Source: Sphingomonas spermidinifaciens (GTDB lineage Bacteria > Pseudomonadota > Alphaproteobacteria > Sphingomonadales > Sphingomonadaceae). Taken from it: 40,970 bases of DNA. A model generated the notes under the pieces. It was not told the origin of the DNA, did not search any database, and saw only the letters and a program-made list of their open reading frames with translations. The translations under genes were made by a program, and so were the position numbers. The stretch lies in contig NZ_NWMW01000004.1 of assembly GCF_002351485.1 (NCBI RefSeq), positions 1 to 40,970 on the forward strand. The letters are read 5' to 3'. Positions 1 through 6,640 of this stretch are shown piece after piece. Each line of letters opens with the position of its first letter. Positions within the stretch are counted from its first letter, which is position 1.

Positions 1-41
1 GGGCGTTCGATGCGAGAGAGGAAGCAACGGAGGCGAGCTGA
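1..41 (+). CDS. traD: 3' tail of traD, cut by the linearisation
   Basis: These bases are the last codons of the traD gene that is seen whole at 40433-40762. The frame ends in the TGA at 39-41, whose last base is the A of the next ATG. It is not a separate gene; see the full-length entry near the end of the window. Confidence 0.8.
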   Translation, partial: AFDAREEATEAS

Positions 42-249
42 TGGCGGATTTCAATATCGAAGCGATCCGGGCGGAAATCCGCGCGCTGCGCTTCAAGCGC
101 GGATCGGTCGCCGAAGTCGCCATGTGGCGCGAGGACATGGCGGACTCGCGCGCCAACCTCGTCATCGAGAACATGATCCCGACGCCCAACGAGGATGCGT
201 TTTTCGACATGATGCTGGACGAGGCCGTGCCCCCTCCCCTTGTCTCGCA
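1..249. repeat. Terminal direct repeat, copy 1 (circular overlap)
   Basis: This stretch is identical to the last 249 bases of the window (40722-40970); I aligned the two ends by eye from first to last base. Exact end redundancy of this kind is what a linearised circular assembly or wrapped circular record shows. It means the window is one full turn of a 40,721-bp circle and that genes at both ends are single genes split by the cut. Confidence 0.95.
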
Positions 250-325
250 AATTCTGCTCCGGCTGCTCGATCATCCCGACGCCGACCGATCCCTGCCGAT
301 CACGCCAGTCGCGGCGGCGCGCTGA
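41..325 (+). CDS. Small conserved-type protein of the tra operon
   Basis: A 94-residue protein between traD and traG. Its ATG overlaps the traD stop codon (TGATG) and its own TGA overlaps the traG ATG, so it is translationally coupled on both sides and almost certainly real. It is acidic, with no membrane segment or signal peptide, and has a charged helical N-terminal half (residues 5-40) and a leucine-rich C-terminal half. I do not recognise a named domain. Its position, tightly packed between a TraD-like protein and the coupling protein, suggests a role in mobilization (for example at the relaxosome), but that is inference from context only. Confidence 0.8.
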   Translation: MADFNIEAIRAEIRALRFKRGSVAEVAMWREDMADSRANLVIENMIPTPNEDAFFDMMLDEAVPPPLVSQILLRLLDHPDADRSLPITPVAAAR

Positions 326-1893
326 TGGCCGGGCCGCTCATCGGCGGGCGTCGGCCGATAAGCTGGCGGCTCGCGATCGTCGTCTCGTTCGTTGCCGCCT
401 ATGCGACCGCCCGTTGGCTGGAAGGCATCTTCGGCCAAGGCGACATTTCCGGCACGGTGTCGTTCCTGGTCCTGGTCGGGCTGATCGCGGCGACCTGGCG
501 CATCAACAGCCGCGCCGCCAACCGGCAAAACGAGCTGCTGGGGTCGGCCCGCTTCGGCGACCGTGCCGACGTGCGAAAGCTCGAAGCGAGCGGGGATCTC
601 CTGATCGGCCGCTCCGCCAAGTCGGGCAAGCTGCTCCGCTATGACGGCGCGGCGCATCTGCTGACGATGGCCCCGACCCGCTCGGGCAAGGGCGTCGGCA
701 CGATCATTCCCAACCTGCTGCTGCTCGATCGCTCGGTGATCTGCATCGACCCCAAGGGCGAGAATGCCCGCGTCACCGCCCGCGCCCGTGCCGCCAAGGG
801 GCCGGTCTGGTGCCTCGATCCGTTCGGTGTGTCGGGCCGGACCCCTGCCCGCTATAACCCGCTCGATCGGCTCGATCCCGCCAGCCTCGATCTCGCGGAA
901 GATGCCAACACGCTCGCCGATGCCCTGGTCCATGATGCGCCGGGGCAGTCTGGCGAAGCGCACTGGAACGAGGAAGCCAAGGCGCTCATCGCCGGGCTGA
1001 TCCTTCATGTCGTCACCACCGAACCCGCCGATCGCCGCGTCCTCGCGATGGTGCGCGATTACCTGACGCTAGCCCCTGCCCGCTTCGCCGAACTGCTCGC
1101 CGCGATGCAGGACAGCACGAGCGCCGGTGGCCTGGTCGCGCGCGCCGCCAATCGCCAGCTCGGCAAGTCCGATCGCGAAGCGGCCGGCGTGCTGTCCTCG
1201 GCCCAGCGCCACACCCACTTTCTCGATAGCCCGCGCATCGTCGCCAGCACCGCCGCGTCGGATTTCACCTTCGCCGGATTGAAGGACGCAAGCGCCACGG
1301 TGTTCCTCTGTCTGCCACCCGATCGGCTCGATACCTATGCGCGCTGGCTGCGCCTCCTCGTGTCGCAAGCCGTCACCGACATGGCGCGATCGACCGCCCG
1401 CCCTGCCCGCCCGGTGCTGTTCCTCCTGGACGAGTTCGCCGCCCTCGGCCGCCTCGAACCGGTCGAGCGCGCGATGGGGCTGATGGCGGGCTATGGCCTC
1501 CAGCTCTGGCCGATTCTCCAGGACATGCACCAGCTCCGCGCCAACTATGGCGAGCGCGCCGGCACGTTCATGTCCAACGCCGGCGTCATCCAGGCGTTCG
1601 GGGTCAACGATCATGCCACCGCCGACATGCTCTCGCGCACGATCGGCGACACAACGCTGGAATATGACACCGTCAGCACGTCACGCGGCATCGGCTGGGG
1701 CGACAATCGCGCCGGTCCCTCGGAAAGCGTCAGCGCGCACGTCACCGCCCGGCGGCTCGCCACGCCCGATGAAATCATGCGGATGCGGCCTGACCAAGTT
1801 CTGTTGCTGCGCCAGGGCGAACACCCGCTCGCGGTCGAGAAAATCCGGTATTACGACCAGCGCGAGTTCGCTGGCATGTTCGATCCGGCCTGA
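325..1893 (+). CDS. traG: Type IV coupling protein TraG/VirD4 family
   Basis: A 522-residue VirD4/TraG-type ATPase that connects a relaxase-DNA complex to a mating channel at the inner membrane. Two N-terminal membrane helices (about residues 14-32 and 43-58) precede the motor domain. The Walker A motif APTRSGKG is at 116-123 and the Walker B motif VLFLLDEF at 364-371. The ATG at 325 overlaps the preceding stop; an upstream extension of the same frame runs through the preceding gene and is not credible. Length is short next to Ti-plasmid TraG (about 640 residues), with the C-terminal part trimmed. There are no VirB/Trb genes anywhere on the circle, so this protein would have to dock on a channel supplied by another element. 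Last gene of the traC-traD-orf-traG operon. Confidence 0.93.
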   Translation: MAGPLIGGRRPISWRLAIVVSFVAAYATARWLEGIFGQGDISGTVSFLVLVGLIAATWRINSRAANRQNELLGSARFGDRADVRKLEASGDLLIGRSAKSGKLLRYDGAAHLLTMAPTRSGKGVGTIIPNLLLLDRSVICIDPKGENARVTARARAAKGPVWCLDPFGVSGRTPARYNPLDRLDPASLDLAEDANTLADALVHDAPGQSGEAHWNEEAKALIAGLILHVVTTEPADRRVLAMVRDYLTLAPARFAELLAAMQDSTSAGGLVARAANRQLGKSDREAAGVLSSAQRHTHFLDSPRIVASTAASDFTFAGLKDASATVFLCLPPDRLDTYARWLRLLVSQAVTDMARSTARPARPVLFLLDEFAALGRLEPVERAMGLMAGYGLQLWPILQDMHQLRANYGERAGTFMSNAGVIQAFGVNDHATADMLSRTIGDTTLEYDTVSTSRGIGWGDNRAGPSESVSAHVTARRLATPDEIMRMRPDQVLLLRQGEHPLAVEKIRYYDQREFAGMFDPA

Positions 1894-2340
1894 ACGGTCG
1901 CCGAAAGCACGAAGTCCACACACCGCCGGGCTGGAAGTTGGACCCGCCACGGGTAGCAGCCGCGGCGGGTCCGGTCGCGATTGCTGGGCAGTTCGCTTCG
2001 CACGTCATAGTCGATCTGGCCGGGTAGCGCGAGGACCGCGCTGGCGCTGCCCTAGCCTGGTAGGGCTTCCGCCCTCCCCTCGCCTCTCGATCGGCGCTCC
2101 ACGGCCCGGAAATCCGCCCCTACGATCGATTTGCCGGTCACTGTCGCTCGAAGTCGAAGCGCCGCCGGTCGCGCTTGGCTTTCGCGGAAAGCCTGCGGCG
2201 CTTGCGCCGCCCTGGTGACGCCGAAGGCGGCACGCAACCAAAGCGCATCGGCCGTCAGGCCGATTCCGTTTGCCCCCTCCCCTTTCGGACGCGTGATGCC
2301 GCTGATGGTGGAAGCTGCTGTCGGTCCAGCGGTGCCGCTG
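1894..2340. other. Non-coding stretch between traG and the origin
   Basis: About 450 bases without a convincing gene: the open frames here have no start-site support and no recognisable protein. It holds several short GC-rich hairpins. The clearest has a perfect 7-bp stem (ATCGGCC, loop GTCA, GGCCGAT) at 2247-2264, followed by TCCGTTT, and could terminate transcription from the tra operon. I see no other function. Confidence 0.5.
2247..2271 (+). terminator. Possible terminator of the tra operon
   Basis: Perfect 7-bp inverted repeat with a 4-base loop followed by a short T-containing tail. It lies 350 bases after traG and before the replication origin, a sensible place to stop read-through into the iterons. 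The T-run is weak, so this is tentative. Confidence 0.3.
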
Positions 2341-2438
2341 GGGGTTAAGTGATTCTGTTAAAGAGGAATCGTTAAGAAGGTTAAGGGCTGCGCGAAGCGG
2401 AATCTCCGCTTTGTTATCAGGTGGTTGCGAATGGGGCT

Positions 2439-2673
2439 GGTGGGTGAAACCCCGTGATTCGGTGGGTGATCCCCCGATAGTGCGGTGGGTGATCCCCCGA
2501 AGCGATGGTGGGTGATCCCCCGAGTCCGCCGATCCTGAAAAGCGGCTTTCCGGGCCGGTTATCCACAAGCTGGCGGGCGGTTCGGCCCCGATCGCGTCGC
2601 GCCGCGGCCGGTCGGTCGACTCGGGCCGGTGGGTGAAACCCCGATAGGGAGGGCTGCGGTGGGTGAAACCCCG
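2439..2673 (+). repeat. Six iterons of two classes
   Basis: Class A, GGTGGGTGAAACCCCG, occurs at 2439-2454, 2628-2643 and 2658-2673. Class B, GGTGGGTGATCCCCCGA, occurs at 2461-2477, 2484-2500 and 2507-2523. The first four copies are spaced 22, 23 and 23 bp, about two helical turns, so a bound initiator would sit on one face of the helix. The last two are 30 bp apart and separated from the first group by the DnaA box. All are in the same orientation. Within class A the core GGGTGAAACCC is itself a small inverted repeat. Confidence 0.92.
2559..2567 (+). promoter_or_regulatory. DnaA box
   Basis: TTATCCACA, a perfect match to the consensus DnaA binding site, located between the two iteron groups. 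It supports dependence on the host DnaA for origin opening. Confidence 0.8.
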
Positions 2674-2677
2674 ATAG

Positions 2678-3631
2678 TCAGCGCCGCCCGGCAAGCCGAT
2701 CCATGCGGGCGTCCACCTCCTCGGTGCGCCGGCGATCGGCGTCGAAGCGGGCGCGCCGCTCCTCCTCGGCCCGCATCCGCTCGGCAAGCGCCAGCGCCTC
2801 GGCCTCGCCGCGCCGTCTGAACAAGACGGCCGCGCTTTTGTCGGCCGTCTCGGTCGTCTCCATCGTATAGTCGGGGAGCTGGTCGGCCTCGATCACCCGC
2901 CGGAGCATCCGATTGAACTCCTTGGGCTGGGCGTCGCTGCCGGTCTTGTCGCGTAGCAGCTCCACCCGGCACACCCACCCACCCTGCTGCGAGCCGACAT
3001 GCTTGCGCGCGATGCGATACAGCGCCCGCTCTAACCCCCCGGACAGCAGGAAGTAATCGGGGTGCATGGTGAGCAACGACTTCTCGTTGACGATCCCCTC
3101 GTAAACCCAATCCGAGAGGGTCAGCGTCATGCCGCGCGGCTGTTCGGTCTCGGCGTCGGTGTCGAAGGTCCAGCTATCGAGCCAGTTGAACCCGGCCTTC
3201 TGCCGGCGCGCCGATGCGCGGATCGAGGTCGTGATGGAAGTCGTCTGGAGCCGGAGCAATGCCGCCTGCAGCTCCTGATAGTCCCTGCCCCCGGTGCTGC
3301 GCTTGATCGCCCGCAACAGGTCGTAGGGCGTCGTGGTCAGCGTGCGCGGCAGGTCGTTCAAGCCCTGCTGCTTCATGCGGTTGAGGGTGGACGCCGCCCA
3401 TATCAGGATATCGGCGTCCCATATTGTCGCCATGCCGTAGTCGGGGATGGCCTGCACCCGCACCCATGCCTCGCCGTCCGGGCTGCGATACTCGATCGGC
3501 TTCAACCGCTTGCGCTTCTGGAGCGAGAAGAACGGCCGCTCCATGACCTCGCGCTGGTCGCGGAGCGGAAGGTCGCCCAGCGCCGGAATGAACAGGTCGA
3601 ACTCGGGGTTGGGATCGCGCCGCTTGCTCAC
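2678..3631 (-). CDS. repA: Plasmid replication initiator RepA (RPA/pfam10134-like)
   Basis: A 317-residue protein resembling the replication initiator protein A family of proteobacterial plasmids. It should bind the iterons that lie immediately after its stop codon. Residues about 20-120 hold the conserved part with WxADILIWAAS and LLRAIKRSTGG, typical of the winged-helix initiator fold; the last 50 residues are a charged coiled-coil-like tail rich in E and R. It starts at a GTG overlapping the stop of the preceding small partition gene (GTGA), so parA, the small gene and repA form one operon. Copy number is probably set by RepA occupancy of the iterons. Family assignment is by recognition of the sequence, not by a search. 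Confidence 0.88.
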   Translation of the reverse strand: MSKRRDPNPEFDLFIPALGDLPLRDQREVMERPFFSLQKRKRLKPIEYRSPDGEAWVRVQAIPDYGMATIWDADILIWAASTLNRMKQQGLNDLPRTLTTTPYDLLRAIKRSTGGRDYQELQAALLRLQTTSITTSIRASARRQKAGFNWLDSWTFDTDAETEQPRGMTLTLSDWVYEGIVNEKSLLTMHPDYFLLSGGLERALYRIARKHVGSQQGGWVCRVELLRDKTGSDAQPKEFNRMLRRVIEADQLPDYTMETTETADKSAAVLFRRRGEAEALALAERMRAEEERRARFDADRRRTEEVDARMDRLAGRR

Positions 3632-3960
3632 GGCGCGAACTTGGTGTGGCCCCGCTTGACCAGATACTGGCGGAGCAGGCGTTCAGTGATGACGGTAAGC
3701 GGCTCCCCGCCCTCCTCGACGCTAAGCTGGCGAAGCGCACGGTGCATGTCTTCAGGGATATGGATCAGCACCGGCTTCTTGCCCGGATGGCTGCTGCGCC
3801 GCGCCGGTGTCGCCGGAGCGGGCGTGTCGGCCGATCGCCGCGATCGGCGCGGCGCTGCCGCCCGCTGCGGCTCGGGGGCCGCGTCGGAAGCGGAAGCCGG
3901 TACCATCTCCTCGGGTTCGTCGTCGAAGATGCCGGCGAGCGCGGAAGGCTTCTTCGCCAT
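3628..3960 (-). CDS. Small partition/ribbon-helix-helix DNA-binding protein
   Basis: A 110-residue basic protein between parA and repA. The N-terminal half (1-60) is low-complexity, rich in A, P, S and R, and looks disordered. The C-terminal half (about 63-105) contains KPVLIHIPEDMHRALRQLS followed by a helical EEGGEPLTVITERLLRQYL segment, which fits a ribbon-helix-helix fold as in ParG/CopG-type partners of small ParA proteins. Its ATG overlaps the parA stop (TAATG) and its stop overlaps the repA start. It is likely the centromere-binding partner of ParA and autorepressor of the operon, with the 31-bp repeats around parA as candidate binding sites. Role is inferred from fold and position. 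Confidence 0.78.
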   Translation of the reverse strand: MAKKPSALAGIFDDEPEEMVPASASDAAPEPQRAAAPRRSRRSADTPAPATPARRSSHPGKKPVLIHIPEDMHRALRQLSVEEGGEPLTVITERLLRQYLVKRGHTKFAP

Positions 3961-4613
3961 TATGCAGCCTCGCTTACTGGCTTAGTCGTAAAGCCGCTTA
4001 GTCGCTTAGCCTCGGCATAAGCGGCGCGCAGCTCGGCGGCGGCCTTGCTGTCCGGCTCGGTCTCGGCCGCGGTGCGCCCGAGCGGGGTGGCCTTGTAGAA
4101 GTCCTTGCGGAAGTGAAGGCGACTGTCGAACATCGTCACGCCCTTGGCCGCGAACCCGGCATGGGCCTCTTGCCCCTCCCCGCCCTGGTGCGGAACCTGG
4201 GTCAGAATGACGGCGAAGGGGGTGCCGGCCTGCTGCACCTGCTTGACGGTCTGCAACACCGAATGAACGTCCAGCCCGCGGGGTGCCACGGGGATGATGA
4301 CGAAATCCGCCTGCTCGGCCGCGAGCATGGCGATATCCTTGGAGTTCGCTGGCGTGTCGATGATGATGAGGTCGATCTTGCCGCTGCCGCGCCCGCGCGA
4401 GACGTGAAGCGGCAGGCCGGCGACGCTGCTGTCCTTCACCGTCACGTCGTCATCGTCGCGGCGTTCCGACCAATAGAGCGCCGAACCTTGCCGATCGTCG
4501 GCGTCGAGGATCACGACGGATGCCCCTTCCCGCGCCGCCTCGACGGCGAACCCGGTCGAAAGGGTGGTTTTGGATTGCCCACCCTTCTGCGCGATCACGG
4601 CCCATACCTGCAT
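3960..4613 (-). CDS. parA: ParA-family partition ATPase
   Basis: A 217-residue small ParA/MinD-type ATPase that would segregate the plasmid by dynamic binding to the nucleoid. The deviant Walker A motif is at the N-terminus, IAQKGGQSKTT (residues 7-17). The glycine before the invariant lysine, usual in KGGxGK, is a serine here. Walker A' is VVILDADDRQGSA (about 33-45) and Walker B is DLIIIDTPA (about 81-89). No N-terminal HTH, so it is the short ParF/type Ib kind that relies on a small partner for DNA binding. First gene of the parA-partner-repA operon. A strong dyad of TTAG-containing repeats lies just upstream, and a 31-bp repeat lies both upstream and inside its 3' end. Confidence 0.92.
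   Translation of the reverse strand: MQVWAVIAQKGGQSKTTLSTGFAVEAAREGASVVILDADDRQGSALYWSERRDDDDVTVKDSSVAGLPLHVSRGRGSGKIDLIIIDTPANSKDIAMLAAEQADFVIIPVAPRGLDVHSVLQTVKQVQQAGTPFAVILTQVPHQGGEGQEAHAGFAAKGVTMFDSRLHFRKDFYKATPLGRTAAETEPDSKAAAELRAAYAEAKRLSGFTTKPVSEAA
3980..4010 (+). repeat. 31-bp repeat inside the 3' end of parA, copy 1
   Basis: GCTTAGTCGTAAAG followed by three variable bases and CTTAGTCGCTTAGC. It matches 4659-4689 upstream of parA at 28 of 31 positions in the same orientation. The unit is built from CGCTTAG heptads. It lies within the last codons of parA, so the coding sequence has been bent to carry it. Candidate centromere-like (parS) site. Confidence 0.75.
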
Positions 4614-4625
4614 CGCTGTTCTCCC

Positions 4626-4689
4626 ACTAAGCGGCTAAGCGACTTATGCCGCTTAACCGCTTAGTCGTAAAGGGTCTTAGTCGCTTAGC
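4626..4689. promoter_or_regulatory. parS: Partition operator/centromere upstream of parA
   Basis: A 16-bp inverted repeat (left arm ACTAAGCGGCTAAGCG at 4626-4641, right arm at 4650-4665, one mismatch) with an 8-bp spacer. It is followed by the second copy of the 31-bp repeat at 4659-4689. The whole tract is made of CGCTTAG/CTAAGCG heptads. Its position right upstream of the parA start fits an operator that represses the par operon and also serves as the partition site, the arrangement known for small ParA/ParG systems. Function is inferred. Confidence 0.7.
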
Positions 4690-5120
4690 TATCGCCGGCT
4701 TCGTCGTCGGGATCGAGCGGATCGTGCTGCATCGGCCCATGTCCGGCGATCGGACATAGGGGCGCGCCCGTCGTCTCCAGCCATTTGCGCGCGGTCCTCA
4801 CCGTATAGCCGCACGCCGCGCACTCGCATTTGGGCATCCCCGTCGCCTGCTTCTTGGGTGCCATGGTCTCGCCACCGGTGTCGAGCCGGGCATGGGTGAG
4901 GGGCGTGCGCTAAGTCCGGCCGAATGAATATCTCGAAATGGCCGTCGCCGCTGCGCCGATTATCCCAGCACTCGCCAATCGCCTTGCCCTTCGCGCCCCG
5001 GCTGGTGAAGCCGATCGCGACGCGCACGCGGGCGGGCAGGGGAGTGTCCAGCGCGTCGAACAGCGGGGCCATGCCGATCGCCACCCGGTTCAACCAGCTC
5101 TCGCGATTGTCCTGCTCCAT
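4685..5120 (-). pseudogene. Broken SprT-like zinc metalloprotein gene
   Basis: The first 69 or so residues from the ATG at 5120 (EQDNRESWLNRVAIGMAPLF..., ending HFEIFIRPDLA) match the start of plasmid/phage SprT-like proteins. The end of such a protein, a CxxC...C zinc ribbon (KCECAACGYTVRTARKWLE, then APLCPIAGHG), is present downstream but in another frame, readable from the ATG at 4864 to the TAA at 4685. The middle of the family, with the HExxH zinc site and the tail of the protease fold, is absent, and the frame is shifted by one at the junction near 4905-4915. The simplest reading is an internal deletion that removed the catalytic core. The C-terminal zinc-ribbon piece (59 residues) could still be made separately. 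Confidence 0.72.
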
Positions 5121-5507
5121 GATCTTCTCCCTTCAAATCGCCCTTGGCGACGGCCTCGCCATCGGCCCTGCCTCGTGGCGAACAGCGGGGGAGAGGGGGC
5201 AATGGGAATCTGCCGGGGTGGTGCGGGCGCAGTGAGTGAAGCGAGGGAGCCACGGCCCGGCTGATTGCCGTTGCTGGGGAGAGGGGGCGGCGCTCCCTTT
5301 CCCCACCTGATGGAGATCTCGCCGGCATCGCCGGCGTCCGCCTGGGCGGGGCGCACCCCGCCCGCGCGAGCGATCGTTGCCCGTCAGGGGCGAGACGCCG
5401 CCACGGAGGCTCGATCGGAGCGCGAGCGGAGATAGAGCGCGGCCCGTCACGGGTGCGCGCGCCGATGCAACTATTCCCTAGCGCTTGGGTTTATGCTACA
5501 CCGGCCT
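5121..5507. other. GC-rich non-coding stretch with hairpins
   Basis: About 390 bases between the broken SprT-like gene and the DUF4160 gene. No open frame here has a plausible start or a recognisable product. A perfect 8-bp hairpin (GGGCGGGG, loop CGCA, CCCCGCCC) lies at 5344-5363. The stretch probably carries the divergent promoters of its neighbours, but I cannot place them with confidence. Confidence 0.45.
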
Positions 5508-5756
5508 ATGCCTGTCGTGTTCCGTATCGGTGGCCTGCGGGTCGTTATCTGGCCCAACGATCATCGCCCGGCGCACGTTCATGTGAAGGGCGCGGACGGA
5601 GAAGCGGTGTTCAACCTAAACTGCCCCGCCGGTCCGCCCGAGCTGCGCGATAGCTTCGGCTTCAAGCTGTCGGACGTGAACCGGATCGAAGCGGCGCTGG
5701 CGGACGTGGTGCCGATGCTGTGCGAGGAATGGAGGACCATACATGGCGATTACTGA
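5508..5756 (+). CDS. DUF4160 protein, putative toxin of a TA-like pair
   Basis: An 82-residue protein with the DUF4160 signature: N-terminal MPVVFRIGGLRVVIW, then NDHRPAHVHVKGADGEAVFNL, then the C-terminal part rich in acidic residues. DUF4160 proteins are usually paired with a DUF2442 partner and are treated as toxin-antitoxin-like modules, though the activity is poorly established. I use the ATG at 5508 because the family starts at MPVV; an in-frame ATG at 5493 would only add five residues. The 3' end overlaps the next gene by 14 bases, so the pair is co-translated. In a plasmid backbone this pair probably helps maintenance. Confidence 0.82.
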   Translation: MPVVFRIGGLRVVIWPNDHRPAHVHVKGADGEAVFNLNCPAGPPELRDSFGFKLSDVNRIEAALADVVPMLCEEWRTIHGDY

Positions 5757-6156
5757 GCAGGAACTGGCGAAAGCCGAAGCGCGCATGGCGGAAACCCGCG
5801 CCGCGGGCCATGCCGTGTCCGCTCGCTACGATCGCCGCCGTTCGCGCGTGGTGGTTGCCCTCAACACCGGGATCGAGCTGACCTTCCCGACGCAGCTCGC
5901 CGAAGGGCTGGCCGATGCCTCGCCCGACAACCTCGCCGACATTGAAATCAGTCCGGCCGGGCTGGGGCTGCACTGGCCGAAGCTCGATGCGGACCTCTAT
6001 GTGCCGGCGCTGCTCCAGGGCGTGTTCGGCTCGAAGACGTGGATGGCCCGTCAGCTCGGGGCGGCCGGGGGCAGGGCGCGCTCGGCCGTCAAGGTCGCCG
6101 CGTCGCGCGCGAACGGCCAAAAGGGCGGTCGGCCACGCAAGGTGGCATTGGCATAA
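5743..6156 (+). CDS. DUF2442 protein, putative antitoxin partner
   Basis: A 137-residue protein with a DUF2442 domain at about residues 25-105 (SARYDRRRSRVVVALNTGIEL, DLADIEISPAGLGLHWPKLDADL YVPALL) and a basic C-terminal tail (AASRANGQKGGRPRK) that looks DNA-binding. It overlaps the DUF4160 gene by 14 bases. DUF2442 next to DUF4160 is a recurrent pair; the DNA-binding-like tail fits an antitoxin/autoregulator. Neither toxicity nor neutralisation can be shown from sequence. Confidence 0.82.
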   Translation: MAITEQELAKAEARMAETRAAGHAVSARYDRRRSRVVVALNTGIELTFPTQLAEGLADASPDNLADIEISPAGLGLHWPKLDADLYVPALLQGVFGSKTWMARQLGAAGGRARSAVKVAASRANGQKGGRPRKVALA

Positions 6157-6171
6157 TCAGGGCAGAGCGCG

Positions 6172-6462
6172 TCAAGCGGTCTCGAATAAGGGCAGCGGCT
6201 GAATCGCGCGCGCCGGCACGGGCTGATAGACGCCGATCGTCACCCATTCCGGCGGCCAATCGACCGTCACCGTGTCGCCGGCGATGCGCGTGATCCCTCC
6301 GTCCTCGATCTTCGGTGTCGTATTCGCCAGCGATCAGCGCCCCGTCGCTGATCGCGAGATGAAAGTGGTCCTCGTTGCCGTCGAAGGGGACGCACAATTT
6401 CATCCCAACGTCGCCGGTGACGCCTAGGCGCCTGGGGAAAGCCGGGTGACGGTGATGCTCAT
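6172..6462 (-). pseudogene. Small gene broken by two frameshifts
   Basis: Three pieces of one protein can be read in different frames. They are an N-terminus SITVTRLSP from the ATG at 6462, then GVTGDVGMKLCVPFDGNEDH...GEYDTED in a second frame, then GGITRIAGDTVTVDWPPEWV...PLPLFETA back in another frame to the TGA at 6172-6174. Joined, they would give a product of about 95 residues. I do not recognise the family. The pieces read like a small soluble protein with alternating beta-strand pattern. Two frameshifts in under 200 bases suggest a decayed gene, but sequencing error cannot be excluded from one sequence. Confidence 0.6.
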
Positions 6463-6553
6463 GCGATTCTTCGTCCTGCCTGAACGGCCAGAACACAGCG
6501 GGAACAGACATAAAGCTAGGTCGGTTTCCTCGGCGGCAACTTATTCGCAGATT

Positions 6554-6570
6554 CGCTTAGTCGCTTAGTC
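6554..6570 (+). repeat. Third tract of CGCTTAG heptads
   Basis: CGCTTAGTCGCTTAGTC, the same heptad repeat as in the partition-site candidates around parA, lies alone 1.9 kb away, upstream of the HNH gene. It could be a remote partition-protein binding site or put the HNH gene under the same repressor. Confidence 0.55.
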
Positions 6571-6640
6571 TTGATGATATTGTTGAATCAGAGCCGTTTT
6601 CTGCTTTCGTTCTCGCCCATCTTGACTCATAGAAATCGTC

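Larger units (their letters stand above)
2344..2677. other. oriV: Vegetative replication origin (iterons, DnaA box, AT-rich part)
   Basis: Everything expected of an iteron origin is present. Four GTTAA(A)G elements lie at 2344-2385 in the least GC-rich stretch nearby, a candidate unwinding element. Iterons follow at 2439-2523 and 2628-2673. A perfect DnaA-box consensus TTATCCACA lies at 2559-2567 between the two iteron groups. The origin lies directly after the 3' end of repA, which is transcribed towards it, with the last iteron ending just before the repA stop codon. RepA would bind the iterons and recruit DnaA. The assignment rests on sequence pattern plus established iteron-plasmid biology. 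Confidence 0.85.

Noticed and set aside
10..324. An N-terminal extension of traG through the preceding small gene
   Set aside because: The ATG at 325 overlaps the stop of the small gene in a TGATG coupling, and the membrane segments of TraG begin right after it. The extension is basic low-complexity sequence.
2005..2787. A 260-codon minus-strand frame containing repeated GFTHR/GITHR words
   Set aside because: The repeats in the protein are just the iterons read in one frame. The frame overlaps repA and has no start-site support.
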